Assembly (NCBI RefSeq): GCF_021283545.2 | Contig: NZ_CP128540.1 | Span: 4,313,501-4,377,500 of the forward strand | Length of the DNA stretch: 64,000 bases | From: Pseudomonas alloputida | GTDB taxonomy: Bacteria; Pseudomonadota; Gammaproteobacteria; Pseudomonadales; Pseudomonadaceae | Direction: 5' to 3' | Part shown: positions 47,843-60,091 of the stretch, in pieces | Position numbering within the stretch: the first letter of the stretch is position 1 | How the letters are laid out: every line of letters starts with the position of its first letter | Translations under genes and position numbers: made by a program | The notes under the pieces: model-generated | Seen by the model: only the letters and a program-made list of their open reading frames with translations | Database searches by the model: none | What the model was told of the DNA's origin: nothing

Positions 47843-48853
47843 TCAATCGACCAGCTGAGCTTCCTTCAACGCCCCCAACGCCTCCAGCCAGCGCGGCTGC
47901 TGGCGATAATCGGTTCGCGCAAACCCTTGCCCACGCATCCGCGCAATCCGCGGCGATGGCTTGACCTTCATGCGCTGCGCCGCACTCAGCGCCAGCTCCG
48001 CCGCCGCCCGGTCATTGCACACCAGGCCCATATCACAACCGGCGCTCAGCGCCGCCTCGATACGGCTGGCCGCGTCGCCCACCACATGCGCACCGGCCAT
48101 CGACAGGTCATCACTGAAAATCACCCCATCAAAGCCCAGCTCGCCACGCAGGATGTCCTGCAACCAACGCCGCGAGAAGCCAGCGGGCTGGTTGTCAACC
48201 TGCGGGTAGATGACATGCGCCGGCATCACTGCCGCCAGTTGCCCACTCAGGCGGGTAAACGGCACCAGGTCGGACTGGCGCAGTTGTTCCAGGCTGCGTT
48301 CATCAGTGGGGATGGCCACGTGCGAATCGGCTTCGGCCCAGCCATGCCCCGGGAAATGCTTGCCACAGGCGGCCATACCCGCCGCATTCATGCCACGGAT
48401 GAACGCGCCGGCCAGGCGCGTTGCAAGCAGCGGGTCACCCTCGAACGCGCGGCTGCCCACCACGGCGCTACGCTGGTGGTCCAGGTCGAGCACCGGAGCG
48501 AAGCTGAGGTCCAGGCCAACCGCCAGCACCTCGGTCGCCATCAGCCAGCCGCACTGCTCAGCCAGATACTCGGCATTGTCGTTATCGGCCAGCGCACGCA
48601 TGGCCGGCAGGCGCACAAAGCCCTGGCGCAGACGCTGTACGCGCCCGCCTTCCTGGTCCACTGCCAGGATCAGATCGGGGCGAATGGCGCGGATGGACGC
48701 GCACAGTTCGCGAACCTGGCGCGGGTTGTCGATATTGCGGGCGAAGATGATCAGGCCAGCCACTTCCGGCTGGCGAAGCAGTTGACGGTCTTCGGCGGTC
48801 AGCCATTTACCGGCGATATCCACCATCAGGGAGCCTTGCAGGCTGACAGTCAT
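47843..48853 (-). CDS. nagZ: Beta-N-acetylhexosaminidase NagZ
   Basis: A 336-residue family GH3 cytoplasmic glycosidase that removes GlcNAc from 1,6-anhydroMurNAc peptides in peptidoglycan recycling, the step that produces AmpR-inducing muropeptides. Motifs: LAVDQEGGRVQRLR, the catalytic His loop KHFPGHGWAEADSHVAIP and the nucleophile Asp in VIFSDDLSMAGA. ATG 48853 (MTVSLQGSLMVDIAG) gives the family length; the open frame extends 32 unconserved residues upstream. Confidence 0.94.
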   Translation of the reverse strand: MTVSLQGSLMVDIAGKWLTAEDRQLLRQPEVAGLIIFARNIDNPRQVRELCASIRAIRPDLILAVDQEGGRVQRLRQGFVRLPAMRALADNDNAEYLAEQCGWLMATEVLAVGLDLSFAPVLDLDHQRSAVVGSRAFEGDPLLATRLAGAFIRGMNAAGMAACGKHFPGHGWAEADSHVAIPTDERSLEQLRQSDLVPFTRLSGQLAAVMPAHVIYPQVDNQPAGFSRRWLQDILRGELGFDGVIFSDDLSMAGAHVVGDAASRIEAALSAGCDMGLVCNDRAAAELALSAAQRMKVKPSPRIARMRGQGFARTDYRQQPRWLEALGALKEAQLVD

Positions 48854-49030
48854 GGGTAATCCTTCATTGAAGACAGAGAGAGGCCCACCGAGGGGCAGCA
48901 GACACCGGCAGACACGCGCCGTTGGCCACAGGCAAAGCCATACAGGCACTGGTCAGCAAGGGAGATGCGAAGTAGATCGAAATCGGGCATGGGCGCTAGC
49001 TTAGCGGAAGCGCCCCGCCACGCCCAGCCT

Positions 49031-49738
49031 TCAGGCCTTGGCGGTAGCCGAACCGGTCTTTGTGCGCGGGCGCAGCTGCGCAGTGGCCATCGCCTCGTCG
49101 GTCACACCGCTGTCAGCGCGCATGCCTGCCGCCAGGAACGGCACCATCAGGCGCATCACCTGCTCGATCGAGGTGTTGATGCCGAAGTCGGTCTCGGCAA
49201 TCGCCCGCAGGGCCTTGATACCGGACATGCTGAAGGCCGCGGCACCCAGCATGAAGTGCACACGCCAGAACAGTTCCAGTGGCGGAATGCGTGGCGCAGC
49301 CTCGTTCACCAGCAGCATGTAGCGGCGGAACACCTTGCCGTACATGTCTTCCAGATAGCGCCGCAGGTGACCCTGGCTCTGGCTGAACGCCAGGCCCAGC
49401 AGGCGCATGAAGATCGACAGGTCGTTGTTGCTGCGCGGCTGCACGGCCAGCGCCTGCTCTACGAGCATTTCCAGCAGTTCTTCGAGGCTGGGCTTGTGCT
49501 CCGGCTTGGCCTGGCGGCGCTCCAGCTCACGCTCCAGACTGGCGCAGAATGGGCCAAGGAAACGCGAGAAAACGGCCTGGATCAGCGCCTTCTTGGAGCC
49601 GAAATGATAGTTGACTGCCGCCAGGTTGACCCCGGCCTTGCTGGTAATCAGCCGCAACGAGGTTTCGGCGAACCCCCTTTCCGCGAACAGCTGCTCGGCA
49701 GCGTCGAGAATGCGTTCAACGGTTTCCGATTGGGCCAT
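49031..49738 (-). CDS. psrA: TetR-family fatty-acid-responsive regulator PsrA
   Basis: A 235-residue TetR regulator: HTH at ~1-55 (RILDAAEQLFAERGFAETS; ITSKAGVNLAAVNYHFGSK) and an all-helical ligand domain. In Pseudomonas, PsrA activates rpoS, represses itself and the fadBA beta-oxidation operon, and is released by long-chain fatty acids. The identity is supported by divergent lexA and by two PsrA consensus boxes just upstream; fadBA is 6 kb beyond topA in the same window. ATG 49738 (MAQSETVERIL). Confidence 0.92.
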   Translation of the reverse strand: MAQSETVERILDAAEQLFAERGFAETSLRLITSKAGVNLAAVNYHFGSKKALIQAVFSRFLGPFCASLERELERRQAKPEHKPSLEELLEMLVEQALAVQPRSNNDLSIFMRLLGLAFSQSQGHLRRYLEDMYGKVFRRYMLLVNEAAPRIPPLELFWRVHFMLGAAAFSMSGIKALRAIAETDFGINTSIEQVMRLMVPFLAAGMRADSGVTDEAMATAQLRPRTKTGSATAKA

Positions 49739-49762
49739 GACTACTCCGACTACTCCGTCAGA

Positions 49763-49776
49763 CAAACAGGTGTTTG
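49763..49776. promoter_or_regulatory. PsrA box 1
   Basis: CAAACAGGTGTTTG matches the PsrA consensus (G/C)AAAC-N2-4-GTTT(G/C) exactly with a 4-base spacer. It lies 25 bases upstream of the psrA start and shares its last base with box 2. Confidence 0.85.
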
Positions 49777-49789
49777 AAACATACGTTTC
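49776..49789. promoter_or_regulatory. PsrA box 2
   Basis: GAAACATACGTTTC is a second exact match to the PsrA consensus, sharing one base with box 1, so the two centres are 13 bases apart. The tandem layout fits cooperative autorepression. Confidence 0.85.
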
Positions 49790-49908
49790 AGCCCTGCTTC
49801 TGTCAAGGCTCGGTGACTGGGCGGTCGCCATTTAAAAGCGCCAGCCGGCCCACTGCAAGCGCCACCTCTTCTGTTTATTGCGCCTTTTGGCTTGCAGCGC
49901 ACCCAGTA

Positions 49909-49924
49909 CTGTATATAATTCCAG
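49909..49924. promoter_or_regulatory. SOS box (LexA site) 1 upstream of lexA
   Basis: CTGTATATAATTCCAG within TACTGTATATAATTCC matches the LexA consensus CTGT-N8-ACAG with one change in the last half (CCAG). Confidence 0.8.
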
Positions 49925-49927
49925 TCA

Positions 49928-49943
49928 CTGTACAAAAAGACAG
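49928..49943. promoter_or_regulatory. SOS box (LexA site) 2 upstream of lexA
   Basis: CTGTACAAAAAGACAG is a perfect CTGT-N8-ACAG and ends 10 bases before the lexA start. Together with box 1 (19 bases between centres) it gives strong autorepression, as usual for lexA. Confidence 0.85.
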
Positions 49944-49953
49944 AGCGCTTACC

Positions 49954-50562
49954 ATGTTGAAACTGACGCCACGCCAAGCCGAAATTCTCGCGTTCATCAA
50001 GCGCTGCCTGGAAGACAACGGCTTCCCGCCTACCCGCGCCGAGATTGCTCAGGAGCTGGGCTTCAAGTCGCCCAATGCCGCCGAGGAGCACCTCAAGGCC
50101 CTTGCCCGCAAGGGCGCGATCGAAATGACGCCGGGCGCTTCCCGCGGCATCCGCATCCCTGGCCTGGAAGCCAAGGCTGAAGAAGCCGGCCTGCCCATCA
50201 TCGGCCGGGTCGCTGCCGGTGCGCCGATTCTTGCCGAACAGCACATCGAGCAATCCTGCAACATCAACCCTGCCTTCTTCCACCCCCAAGCCGACTATTT
50301 GCTGCGCGTACACGGCATGAGCATGAAGGACGTCGGCATCTTCGACGGCGACCTGCTGGCGGTGCACACCTGCCGTGAAGCCCGCAACGGCCAGATCGTT
50401 GTGGCGCGCATCGGTGACGAAGTCACCGTCAAGCGCTTCAAGCGCGAAGGCAGCAAAGTCTGGCTGCTTGCCGAAAACCCCGAATTCGCCCCCATCGAAG
50501 TCGACCTGAAAGAACAGGAGCTGGTGATCGAGGGCTTGAGCGTCGGCGTCATTCGCCGCTGA
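49954..50562 (+). CDS. lexA: SOS repressor LexA
   Basis: A 202-residue repressor: N-terminal winged HTH ([41 protein letters not shown]) and the C-terminal S24 autoprotease with Ala-Gly cleavage site in [12 protein letters not shown], the Ser in [11 protein letters not shown] and the Lys in [11 protein letters not shown]. Promoted by RecA-ssDNA, self-cleavage induces DNA-repair genes. ATG 49954 begins MLKLTPRQ. Two SOS boxes precede it; sulA follows by 13 bases, making the classical Pseudomonas lexA-sulA pair. Confidence 0.97.
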   Translation: MLKLTPRQAEILAFIKRCLEDNGFPPTRAEIAQELGFKSPNAAEEHLKALARKGAIEMTPGASRGIRIPGLEAKAEEAGLPIIGRVAAGAPILAEQHIEQSCNINPAFFHPQADYLLRVHGMSMKDVGIFDGDLLAVHTCREARNGQIVVARIGDEVTVKRFKREGSKVWLLAENPEFAPIEVDLKEQELVIEGLSVGVIRR

Positions 50563-50575
50563 TCCAGGAGGCGTC

Positions 50576-51052
50576 ATGCAGCAGTTCATTCACGCACCCG
50601 AGCAAGCCCAGTTGCCCCTGTTCGAAGCATTCCTCGCCCAGCCCGTGCTGCCAGGCCTGAAAGCCAGGGAACCGGCGCGCAAGAGCAGCCAGCCCGAGCT
50701 GTTCAGCGAACTGTCGCTGCGCGGCGCCCCTGGCCACTGCCAAAGCCTGCTGGCCCCCGTGCTGCGCGAACTGAGCGAAGAGGACGAGGCCCGCTGGCTG
50801 ACCCTGATCGCCCCACCGCCAAGCCTGACCCAGGCCTGGCTGCGCGATGCCGGGCTCAACCGTGAACGTATTCTGCTGCTGCAACCCCGCAGCAATCAAA
50901 GCGCGCTGCAACTGGCCTGTGAGGCTTTGCACCTGGGCCTCAGCCACACCGTGGTGAGCTGGCTGGGCAACGTCAATGCCGCTGCACGCCAACAACTGCT
51001 ACGTGCAGCCAGTGCCGGAAATGCACAAAGCCTGAACATCCGCCTCGGCTGA
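50576..51052 (+). CDS. sulA: SOS-induced cell division inhibitor SulA
   Basis: A 158-residue protein whose C-terminal ~90 residues match the SulA/RecA-like fold (ARWLTLIAPPPSLTQAWLRDAGLNRERILLLQPRS, then LQLACEALHLGLSHTVVSWLG). SulA binds FtsZ and halts division during DNA damage. It lies 13 bases after lexA with GGAGGCGTC before the ATG, so it is co-transcribed and SOS-controlled through lexA. A hairpin overlaps its last codons. Confidence 0.9.
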   Translation: MQQFIHAPEQAQLPLFEAFLAQPVLPGLKAREPARKSSQPELFSELSLRGAPGHCQSLLAPVLRELSEEDEARWLTLIAPPPSLTQAWLRDAGLNRERILLLQPRSNQSALQLACEALHLGLSHTVVSWLGNVNAAARQQLLRAASAGNAQSLNIRLG

Positions 51053-51064
51053 TGTTCAGGCTTT
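51027..51064 (+). terminator. Terminator hairpin overlapping the sulA stop
   Basis: AAAGCCTGAACAT (51027-51039) and ATGTTCAGGCTTT (51052-51064) are perfect 13-base arms around 12 bases. The stem includes the final sulA codons and ends in TTT; it can also serve the convergent gene ending at 51103. Confidence 0.7.
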
Positions 51065-51102
51065 GCCTGTCACTTCAAATAGCCTGATACGCTGCTGCAC
51101 AC

Positions 51103-51336
51103 TCAGTGCAGCACACGCGGCCCTTCATCACGCTCGAGCTCGCCATCCATCAGGCGACCGGCCATCTGCACGCCCACACTGAGCATGGCCTTGGCCACTT
51201 CCACATGCTGACCCTGCAGGAACACCTTGGCGTCTTCCGAGAAATCCAGGGTTACCAGAGAGCCCTCATCCTCGGCGCGACGAAGTTCGATGCGGCCGTC
51301 AGGCAACTCGACAATTTCCAGAAAAGACGTAGACAT
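51103..51336 (-). CDS. Conserved small hypothetical protein
   Basis: A 77-residue acidic protein (MSTSFLEIVELPDGRIELRR, then LVTLDFSEDAKVFLQ and VGVQMAGRLMDGE). No function is recognised; it is conserved in Pseudomonas beside lexA-sulA-topA, from memory. The frame is open upstream, but ATG 51336 gives the conserved N-terminus. It precedes no gene on its strand other than sulA's convergent neighbour. Confidence 0.75.
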   Translation of the reverse strand: MSTSFLEIVELPDGRIELRRAEDEGSLVTLDFSEDAKVFLQGQHVEVAKAMLSVGVQMAGRLMDGELERDEGPRVLH

Positions 51337-51386
51337 AAATGGCAGTTCTCCGCGAAAGGCGATTATTGTACCAGCCGTTGCGGCTA

Positions 51387-51902
51387 TCAGCACTCACTCA
51401 ACGCGTCACGGAAACGTCTCACCAAACTTTTAAGGTCATTGCGCCAGCTTTCCAGCTCGGCACGCGACAGCGCTGGATGCTCAGGCTCATCAAGATTGAC
51501 AGCTTGAATCAGGGGCTGGGTAACGTCGGTTTTCGGCGCTTTTCTGGCGACCGGTGGTCGGAACAAATCGGCATAAGCACCGAGCATTTGCGCCAGCCAG
51601 GTTTCCCGCTGGCGGGCCAGCTCCAGCAACTCGGCCACTTCCGGGATGGCGATACCGTTCAGGGCATCGTCGGCCAGTGCTTGCTCCACCGTTGCGACGA
51701 CCGGCAGGCGGTAGAAGCCCCCGATTTCATGGCACAGGCCCAACAGAGCGCCATACAGGTGGAACAGCGCCGACTCGCGCTCAGCCTGGACCAAACCTTG
51801 GGCATTCATGGCCTGACTTTGTTCAGCCTTGGCCATGGACTCGAGGGCGAGGCCGGCGAAGAACAGTTTCTGGTTGGTACGGGTGTAGAGTTCCTGGGCC
51901 AT
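51387..51902 (-). CDS. Conserved hypothetical protein, DUF6586-like
   Basis: A 171-residue mostly helical protein (ELYTRTNQKLFFAGLALES; ESALFHLYGALLGLCHEIGG; LARQRETWLAQML) with a proline-rich linker and a final helix (LESWRNDLKSLVRRFRDAL). It is a Pseudomonas-conserved family, annotated in recent databases as DUF6586; no activity is known. ATG 51902 follows GGGAGGGCACTGAA; an upstream start is less likely. Same strand as topA, 90 bases downstream of it. Confidence 0.72.
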   Translation of the reverse strand: MAQELYTRTNQKLFFAGLALESMAKAEQSQAMNAQGLVQAERESALFHLYGALLGLCHEIGGFYRLPVVATVEQALADDALNGIAIPEVAELLELARQRETWLAQMLGAYADLFRPPVARKAPKTDVTQPLIQAVNLDEPEHPALSRAELESWRNDLKSLVRRFRDALSEC

Positions 51903-51952
51903 TTCAGTGCCCTCCCATAAGGCTACAAGGCGGATATCTGCATCATAAATGA

Positions 51953-51976
51953 TTGGGGCCGCAAAGCGGCCCCAAA
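51953..51976. terminator. Hairpin after topA
   Basis: TTGGGGCCGC-AAA-GCGGCCCCAA, perfect 10-base arms, 17 bases beyond the topA stop at 51993. It shares the GGCCGC core with the hairpins at 25598 and 27499. Only a short T-rich stretch follows on the minus strand. Confidence 0.7.
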
Positions 51977-51992
51977 TCACAGCACCAATGGA

Positions 51993-54602
51993 TCAGCGCT
52001 TATCTTCAACCTTCCAGGCATTGCCGTCGTAGAACGCCTTCCAGCCGGTCGGCTTGCCATCGACCTCGGACTGCACATACTGCTCCTTGGTCTTGCGGCT
52101 GTAGCGGATCACCGCCGGGCGGCCATCCGGGTCTTTCTGCGGCGCATCGCACAGGAAGTGGTACTTCGGGTCGATCTCATGCTTGTGCGGCACAATCTCC
52201 AGCACCAGCGGCGCACGGGTTTCGCGGTTCTTGGGGAACTGGCTGGCAGCCAGGAACAACCCGGAAGCACCGTCGCGCAGCACGTAGGTATCGTCGACCT
52301 TCTCGCACTTGAGCTCCGGCATGTCCACCTTGTCCATCTTCGGTGGCGCCGCCTCGCCGCTCTTGAGCAGCTTGCGGGTGTTCTTGCACGCCGGGTTGGT
52401 GCAGCCGAAGAACTTGCCGAAACGGCCGGTCTTCAATTGCATCTCGCTACCGCACTTGTCGCACTCCAGGCTCGGCCCTTCGTAACCCTTGATGCGGTAG
52501 TTGCCTTCTTCGATCTCGTAACCGACACAATCCGGGTTGTTACCGCAGATGTGCAGCTTGTGTTTCTCGTCCAGCAGGTAGGCGTCCATCGCCGTGGCGC
52601 AGATCGGGCAACGGTGCTTGCCCAGCAACACGCGCGATTCCGACTCGCCCTCGTCGTCAGCGGCAATCTCGTCGCCCGGCACCAGGTTGACGGTAGCCTT
52701 GCAGCGCTCTTTCGGCGGCAGGCTGTAGCCAGAGCAACCCAGGAACACACCCGTAGAAGCGGTGCGAATCATCATCGGCCGACCACATTCCTTGCACGGA
52801 ATGTTGGTCATGGTCGGCTGGTTGGCACGCATGCCGTCTTCGCTGGACTCGGCAGTCTGCAGCTTTTTGCTGAAATCGCCGTAGAACTCGTCGAGCACGT
52901 TCTTCCAGTCACGCTCGCCCTGGGCGACGTCGTCGAGGTTCTCTTCCATGTCGGCGGTAAAGCCGTAGTCCATCAGGTTGGAGAAGCTCTCCGACAAACG
53001 CTCGGTGACGATGTCGCCCATCTTCTCGGAGTAGAAGCGACGGTTGTGCAGCGTCACATAGCCACGGTCCTGGATGGTGGAAATGATCGCCGCGTAGGTC
53101 GATGGGCGGCCAATACCGCGCTTTTCCATTTCCTTGACCAGGCTGGCTTCGGTAAAGCGTGCAGGTGGCTTGGTAAAGTGCTGGCTCGGGTCGATCTGGA
53201 TCAGCTTGAGTGCTTCACCCTGCACCATCTCTGGCAGCACGTCGTCTTCGCCCGGCTTGCTCTGCTGCGGCAGCACACGGGTGTAACCGTCGAACTTGAG
53301 GATGCGGCCCTTGGCGCGCAGCTCGAAATCGCCGGCAGCGACGGTAACGCTGGTGGACAGGTACTGCGCTGGCGGCATCTGGCACGCCAGGAACTGGCGC
53401 CAGATCAGCTCGTACAGGCGCTCGGCGTCACGCTCCATGCCGCTGAGCTTGGTCGGGTGGGTATTCACGTCAGAAGGCCGAATCGCTTCGTGCGCCTCCT
53501 GGGCGCCCTCCTTGCTGCCGTAAACCAGTGGCGCCTCCGGCAGGTACTGCTTGCCGAACTCCCGTTCGATGTAGCTGCGTGCCATATCCAGGGCGTCAGC
53601 CGACAGGTTGGTCGAGTCGGTACGCATGTAGGTGATGTAACCGGCTTCGTACAAGCGCTGGGCCATCATCATGGTTTTCTTCACACCGAAGCCCAGGCGG
53701 TTACTGGCCGCTTGCTGCAAGGTGGACGTAATGAACGGTGCCGATGGCTTGCTGCTGGTCGGACGGTCTTCGCGCTTGACCACGCTGTAACTGGAAGCCT
53801 TGAGCTTTTCCAGTGCAGCCATGGCCTGAGCTTCGTTCAGCGGCTTGAAGGCCTCGCCCTTCTCGCGCGCCACCTCGAAACGCACCTTGGCGTTCTTGGC
53901 GGTGCCGAGGTCGGCGTGGATCTCCCAGTACTCTTCCGGGATGAAGGCGCGGATCTCACGCTCACGCTCAACCACCAGCTTCACCGCCACCGACTGTACA
54001 CGGCCAGCGGACAGACCACGGGCAATCTTGGCCCACAGCAGTGGCGAAACCATGTAACCGACCACGCGGTCGAGGAAACGCCGCGCCTGCTGGGCATTGA
54101 CCCGGTCGATGTCCAGCTCGCCTGGCTGCGAGAAGGCTTCCTGAATGGCCTTCTTGGTAATTTCGTTGAACACCACGCGCTTGTAGCGGGTGTCGTCACC
54201 CCCGATGGCCTCGCGCAGGTGCCAGGCAATGGCTTCCCCTTCGCGGTCCAAGTCGGTTGCGAGGTAGATGGTGTCGGCATCCTTGGCCAGGCGGCGCAGC
54301 TCTTCGATCACCTTTTCCTTGCCAGGCAGGATCTCGTACTTGGCCTTCCAGCCATGGTCGGGGTCGACGCCCATGCGTGCCACCAGCTGGCGGCGGGCCT
54401 TCTCTTTCGGCGAAAGCGCCGGCGCCTCACCCGCAGCCTTGCCACGCTTGGCGGCCGGCTCTTTGCTCGCGCTGGCCGAACCGCTGGTGGGGAGGTCTCG
54501 GATATGGCCGATACTCGACTTCACCACGTACTGGTTGCCCAGGTACTTGTTGATGGTCTTGGCCTTGGCCGGGGATTCCACAATGACCAGCGATTTGCCC
54601 AT
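51993..54602 (-). CDS. topA: DNA topoisomerase I
   Basis: An 869-residue type IA topoisomerase that relaxes negative supercoils. TOPRIM domain: [13 protein letters not shown] at residues 5-16 and the acidic triad in [10 protein letters not shown] (D117, D119, E121). The catalytic tyrosine is in [11 protein letters not shown] near residue 320. Three C-terminal zinc ribbons are visible ([18 protein letters not shown] and CDKCGSEMQ). ATG 54602 gives the family N-terminus [13 protein letters not shown]; the frame extends 14 residues upstream without support. Confidence 0.95.
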   Translation of the reverse strand: MGKSLVIVESPAKAKTINKYLGNQYVVKSSIGHIRDLPTSGSASASKEPAAKRGKAAGEAPALSPKEKARRQLVARMGVDPDHGWKAKYEILPGKEKVIEELRRLAKDADTIYLATDLDREGEAIAWHLREAIGGDDTRYKRVVFNEITKKAIQEAFSQPGELDIDRVNAQQARRFLDRVVGYMVSPLLWAKIARGLSAGRVQSVAVKLVVEREREIRAFIPEEYWEIHADLGTAKNAKVRFEVAREKGEAFKPLNEAQAMAALEKLKASSYSVVKREDRPTSSKPSAPFITSTLQQAASNRLGFGVKKTMMMAQRLYEAGYITYMRTDSTNLSADALDMARSYIEREFGKQYLPEAPLVYGSKEGAQEAHEAIRPSDVNTHPTKLSGMERDAERLYELIWRQFLACQMPPAQYLSTSVTVAAGDFELRAKGRILKFDGYTRVLPQQSKPGEDDVLPEMVQGEALKLIQIDPSQHFTKPPARFTEASLVKEMEKRGIGRPSTYAAIISTIQDRGYVTLHNRRFYSEKMGDIVTERLSESFSNLMDYGFTADMEENLDDVAQGERDWKNVLDEFYGDFSKKLQTAESSEDGMRANQPTMTNIPCKECGRPMMIRTASTGVFLGCSGYSLPPKERCKATVNLVPGDEIAADDEGESESRVLLGKHRCPICATAMDAYLLDEKHKLHICGNNPDCVGYEIEEGNYRIKGYEGPSLECDKCGSEMQLKTGRFGKFFGCTNPACKNTRKLLKSGEAAPPKMDKVDMPELKCEKVDDTYVLRDGASGLFLAASQFPKNRETRAPLVLEIVPHKHEIDPKYHFLCDAPQKDPDGRPAVIRYSRKTKEQYVQSEVDGKPTGWKAFYDGNAWKVEDKR

Positions 54603-54702
54603 GGATCGGAGTATTCCTGAATCTGAAGATAAAAAACGCGCCAAGTGCCAGACGCGGCACCGCTATATATAGTGGCAAAAGTGTGAGGTCAAGCTCGGAC
54701 GA

Positions 54703-54954
54703 TCACGCGTGCGACTTGCCCAGCAACCCGGGCAGCCCCTCTTCGGCCTTGACCAAAGCAAAGCGTGGCACCTGCTCGCCGTCAAATTCGACGGACTCCT
54801 GGAACATCGAAAGGGGACGCACCCAGAAGCTGTAATCACCATACAGGCATTGGTAGAACACCATCCACTCTTCGGTTTCGGAGTGCCGCGCAACACTGAA
54901 GACACGGTACTCAGGCCCTTTGTAATGCCGGTATACGCCTGGTTGTATCTGCAT
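54703..54954 (-). CDS. DUF1653 family protein
   Basis: An 83-residue protein with the DUF1653 signature PGVYRHYKGPEYRVF and EEWMVFYQCLYGDYSFWVRP. Function unknown; members are short beta-rich cytoplasmic proteins. ATG 54954 follows an excellent GGAGGTGTGCAAC; a GTG inside that site is rejected. Upstream lies the fadA terminator, so it has its own promoter or is read through. It is followed by topA on the same strand. Confidence 0.85.
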   Translation of the reverse strand: MQIQPGVYRHYKGPEYRVFSVARHSETEEWMVFYQCLYGDYSFWVRPLSMFQESVEFDGEQVPRFALVKAEEGLPGLLGKSHA

Positions 54955-54975
54955 GTTGCACACCTCCTGAAAAAA

Positions 54976-55010
54976 ACCTGAAAAAACAAAACCGGGGCAC
55001 TAGGCCCCGG
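54976..55010 (-). terminator. Rho-independent terminator of fadBA
   Basis: On the minus strand, CCGGGGC pairs with GCCCCGG around CTAGT, followed by TTTTGTTTTTTC and more T's. It starts 20 bases after the fadA stop. Confidence 0.9.
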
Positions 55011-55029
55011 CTGCTGTCCCGCTACGCGA

Positions 55030-56220
<1,191 letters not shown>

Positions 56221-56236
56221 CTAGCTCGTTGACCGC

Positions 56237-58384
<2,148 letters not shown>

Positions 58385-58515
58385 CAACTGATCTCCACGA
58401 TATGGAAGCTGAACTGTACACGCCGATCGCTGCAGCAGAAGCAGGCCTAAGCTGCCTTGCCCCAGGCACACCCGTCAGCGCGCTAGTCGGAAGTATGGCT
58501 TGGCGTCATGACATA

Positions 58516-58542
58516 CAAACGCTCAATTCATACGCCCGTTTG
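58516..58542. promoter_or_regulatory. PsrA-like half-sites upstream of fadB
   Basis: CAAAC (58516-58520) and GTTTG (58538-58542) are inverted PsrA-type half-sites about 130-160 bases upstream of fadB, but the 17-base spacer is much longer than the usual 2-4. PsrA control of fadBA is known in Pseudomonas; this exact site is only a candidate. Confidence 0.35.
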
Positions 58543-58799
58543 ATTTGGGTGTGCACACATTCTCCGAAAAGATGGGCGTTGTCAAATGCTCACGAGCACG
58601 GCGAAAACGCGACTTTCCAGTCATTTTCTATCGTCCGGGTACAAAACATGATGACAGTGATCGCCGGTCATTCATGTCAGCGATTGACCACAAGCATCGG
58701 CTTATTGCTTTGCGCTTGCGCGAAGAGCCAAGGCGACTACACTGGCACTTGCTTGAATGAATAACCCGGCCTGCCTGGCCTTTTCTGCGCAGCAGAACG

Positions 58800-58854
58800 C
58801 AAAGCGGCGACTTGGCACCCCACCCCTTCAGGGTTATGCCGAGCCGCCGCTTTG
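58800..58854. other. Long-arm hairpin upstream of fadB
   Basis: CAAAGCGGCG (58800-58809) pairs perfectly with CGCCGCTTTG (58845-58854), and the loop holds a smaller GGCA/TGCC stem. It lies beyond the 3' end of the gene at 58996-59433 (minus strand) and may terminate it, or be part of a small RNA. Confidence 0.45.
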
Positions 58855-58886
58855 TCGTTACAGAACAGATTGACCAGCCTGGATGC

Positions 58887-58978
58887 CCCCGTAGGAGCGG
58901 GTTTACCCGCGAAGCAGGCACCGCGGAGTTTGGCACCGGCTCTGCCAGTGTTCGCAGATGAATCCGCGCCTACAGGGG
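58887..58978. repeat. REP element with degenerate inverted partner
   Basis: GTAGGAGCGGGTTTACCCGC at 58891-58910 followed, at about 58951-58975, by a decayed inverted copy (TTCGCAGATGAATCCGCGCC). Confidence 0.75.
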
Positions 58979-58995
58979 TCGCGTATGGGCGGCGC

Positions 58996-59433
58996 TCAAG
59001 CCAAGGTTTCGAGGGCGTAGGCAACATCCTGCAACACAGCAGTATCGCCACGTTCGGTCCAGTACAGGGCAATCATCCGCGCATCGGCCTCGACCTTGTA
59101 CACACTCGCCGGCAAGCGCGACAACGCGCCCATGAAACGTGGGTCTTCGCAGGGCTCGCGCCACTGGTTCCACCACACTCCGGGGCTGACCTGCCAGAAG
59201 CTGAAGCTGTCCTCATGCCCACGGCGCCGGGCTCTGTGATACTGCGGGCAGGGGCTTGGCGGCTCCTTTTCCAGCCAGTGCGGCCACTGCTGCGGCGCCA
59301 GTTGCATGGCCAAACCCATGCGCCGCGCCTCCAGGCGCAACTTCATCTGCTCGCTCTGCTTGCGCGAGCTGCGCAGCCAGGAAAGCGGGCTGAGAATCAG
59401 CGCAAGGATTGACACCACCAGCAATACCGTCAT
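58996..59433 (-). CDS. Hypothetical single-TM protein
   Basis: A 145-residue protein with one N-terminal membrane segment (MTVLLVVSILALILSPLSWL) followed by a basic stretch (RSSRKQSEQMKLRLEARRMG), so the bulk is predicted cytoplasmic. The soluble part has Trp-rich motifs (FWQVSPGVWWNQW; WLEKEPPSP) and no known domain. The start could be ATG 59433 or in-frame ATGs up to 59460; the former follows TGGGAACTAC. Conserved in Pseudomonas as far as memory allows; no function is proposed. Confidence 0.7.
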   Translation of the reverse strand: MTVLLVVSILALILSPLSWLRSSRKQSEQMKLRLEARRMGLAMQLAPQQWPHWLEKEPPSPCPQYHRARRRGHEDSFSFWQVSPGVWWNQWREPCEDPRFMGALSRLPASVYKVEADARMIALYWTERGDTAVLQDVAYALETLA

Positions 59434-59543
59434 ATCAGTAGTTCCCATAAAGCGTTGCAAATGAGCTGGTTAGCCATTTTTCACGGTAGACCCGCCCTAA
59501 AGCGACCATACTTCTTCTATCGCGATTGTCAGGAGTACCGCTC

Positions 59544-59984
59544 ATGCAATACGAACATTTGTTGGTCGCCGTCGACCTGACCGAAGAATGCGACCCGGTG
59601 ATCAAGCGCGCCATGGCGCTGGCAGAGCCTTCGAAAGCCAAGGTATCCCTGGTGCACATCGTCGAGCCGATGGCCATGGCCTTCGGCGGTGACGTACCGA
59701 TGGACCTGTCGCAGCTGCAACAGCAGCAGTTCGACCAGGCCAAGGAGCGCATGGACCGCCTGTTCAATAAATACCCGGCAATCAACCGCGGCGACTCGCA
59801 CCTGACCTACGGCCAGCCTCGCCAGGAAATCCACCAGTTGGCCAAGGACCAGAAGTGCGACCTGATCGTTGTCGGCAGCCATGGCCGTCACGGCCTGGCA
59901 TTGCTGCTGGGCTCCACGGCCAACGATGTGCTGCACGGTGCGCCGTGTGACGTGCTGGCGGTACGCTTGCTGAAGAAGGATTGA
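59544..59984 (+). CDS. Universal stress protein (UspA family)
   Basis: A 146-residue single-domain Usp. N-terminal MQYEHLLVAVDLTEECD with the Asp of the ATP site, and C-terminal GSHGRHGLALLLGSTA, an exact G-x2-G-x9-G-S/T nucleotide-binding motif. The ATG at 59544 follows CAGGAGTACCGCTC. No ANR box was seen upstream, unlike the tandem Usp at 831. Lone gene, divergent from the hypothetical TM protein. Confidence 0.9.
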   Translation: MQYEHLLVAVDLTEECDPVIKRAMALAEPSKAKVSLVHIVEPMAMAFGGDVPMDLSQLQQQQFDQAKERMDRLFNKYPAINRGDSHLTYGQPRQEIHQLAKDQKCDLIVVGSHGRHGLALLLGSTANDVLHGAPCDVLAVRLLKKD

Positions 59985-59998
59985 CTGGACCTGAACCC

Positions 59999-60074
59999 GC
60001 CTCTTCGCGGGCCAGCCCGCGCCTGCAAGGGTATGGCAATCCCTGCAGGTGCGGCTTTACCCGCGAAGAGGCCG
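59999..60074. repeat. REP inverted pair (partly degenerate)
   Basis: GCCTCTTCGCGGGCCAGCCC and the inverted GGCTTTACCCGCGAAGAGGC flank a short spacer with the CTGCA motif. Lies between the convergent Usp and uup genes. Confidence 0.8.
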
Positions 60075-60091
60075 GAACAGGCTAACGCCAA

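Larger units (their letters stand above)
58385..58995. other. fadB upstream region, no supported gene
   Basis: Short open frames on the plus strand (for example 58402-58764) show no family resemblance. The region must hold the fadBA promoter on the minus strand. It contains PsrA-type half-sites (58516-58542), a hairpin with 10-base arms (58800-58854) and a degenerate REP pair (58887-58978). Confidence 0.5.

Noticed and set aside
52158..54620. 820-codon open frame antisense to topA
   Set aside because: Shadow of topA; no motifs.
58545..58760. Small plus-strand frame of 71 codons upstream of fadB
   Set aside because: No ribosome site, no hydrophobic or conserved segment; overlaps the likely fadB promoter region.
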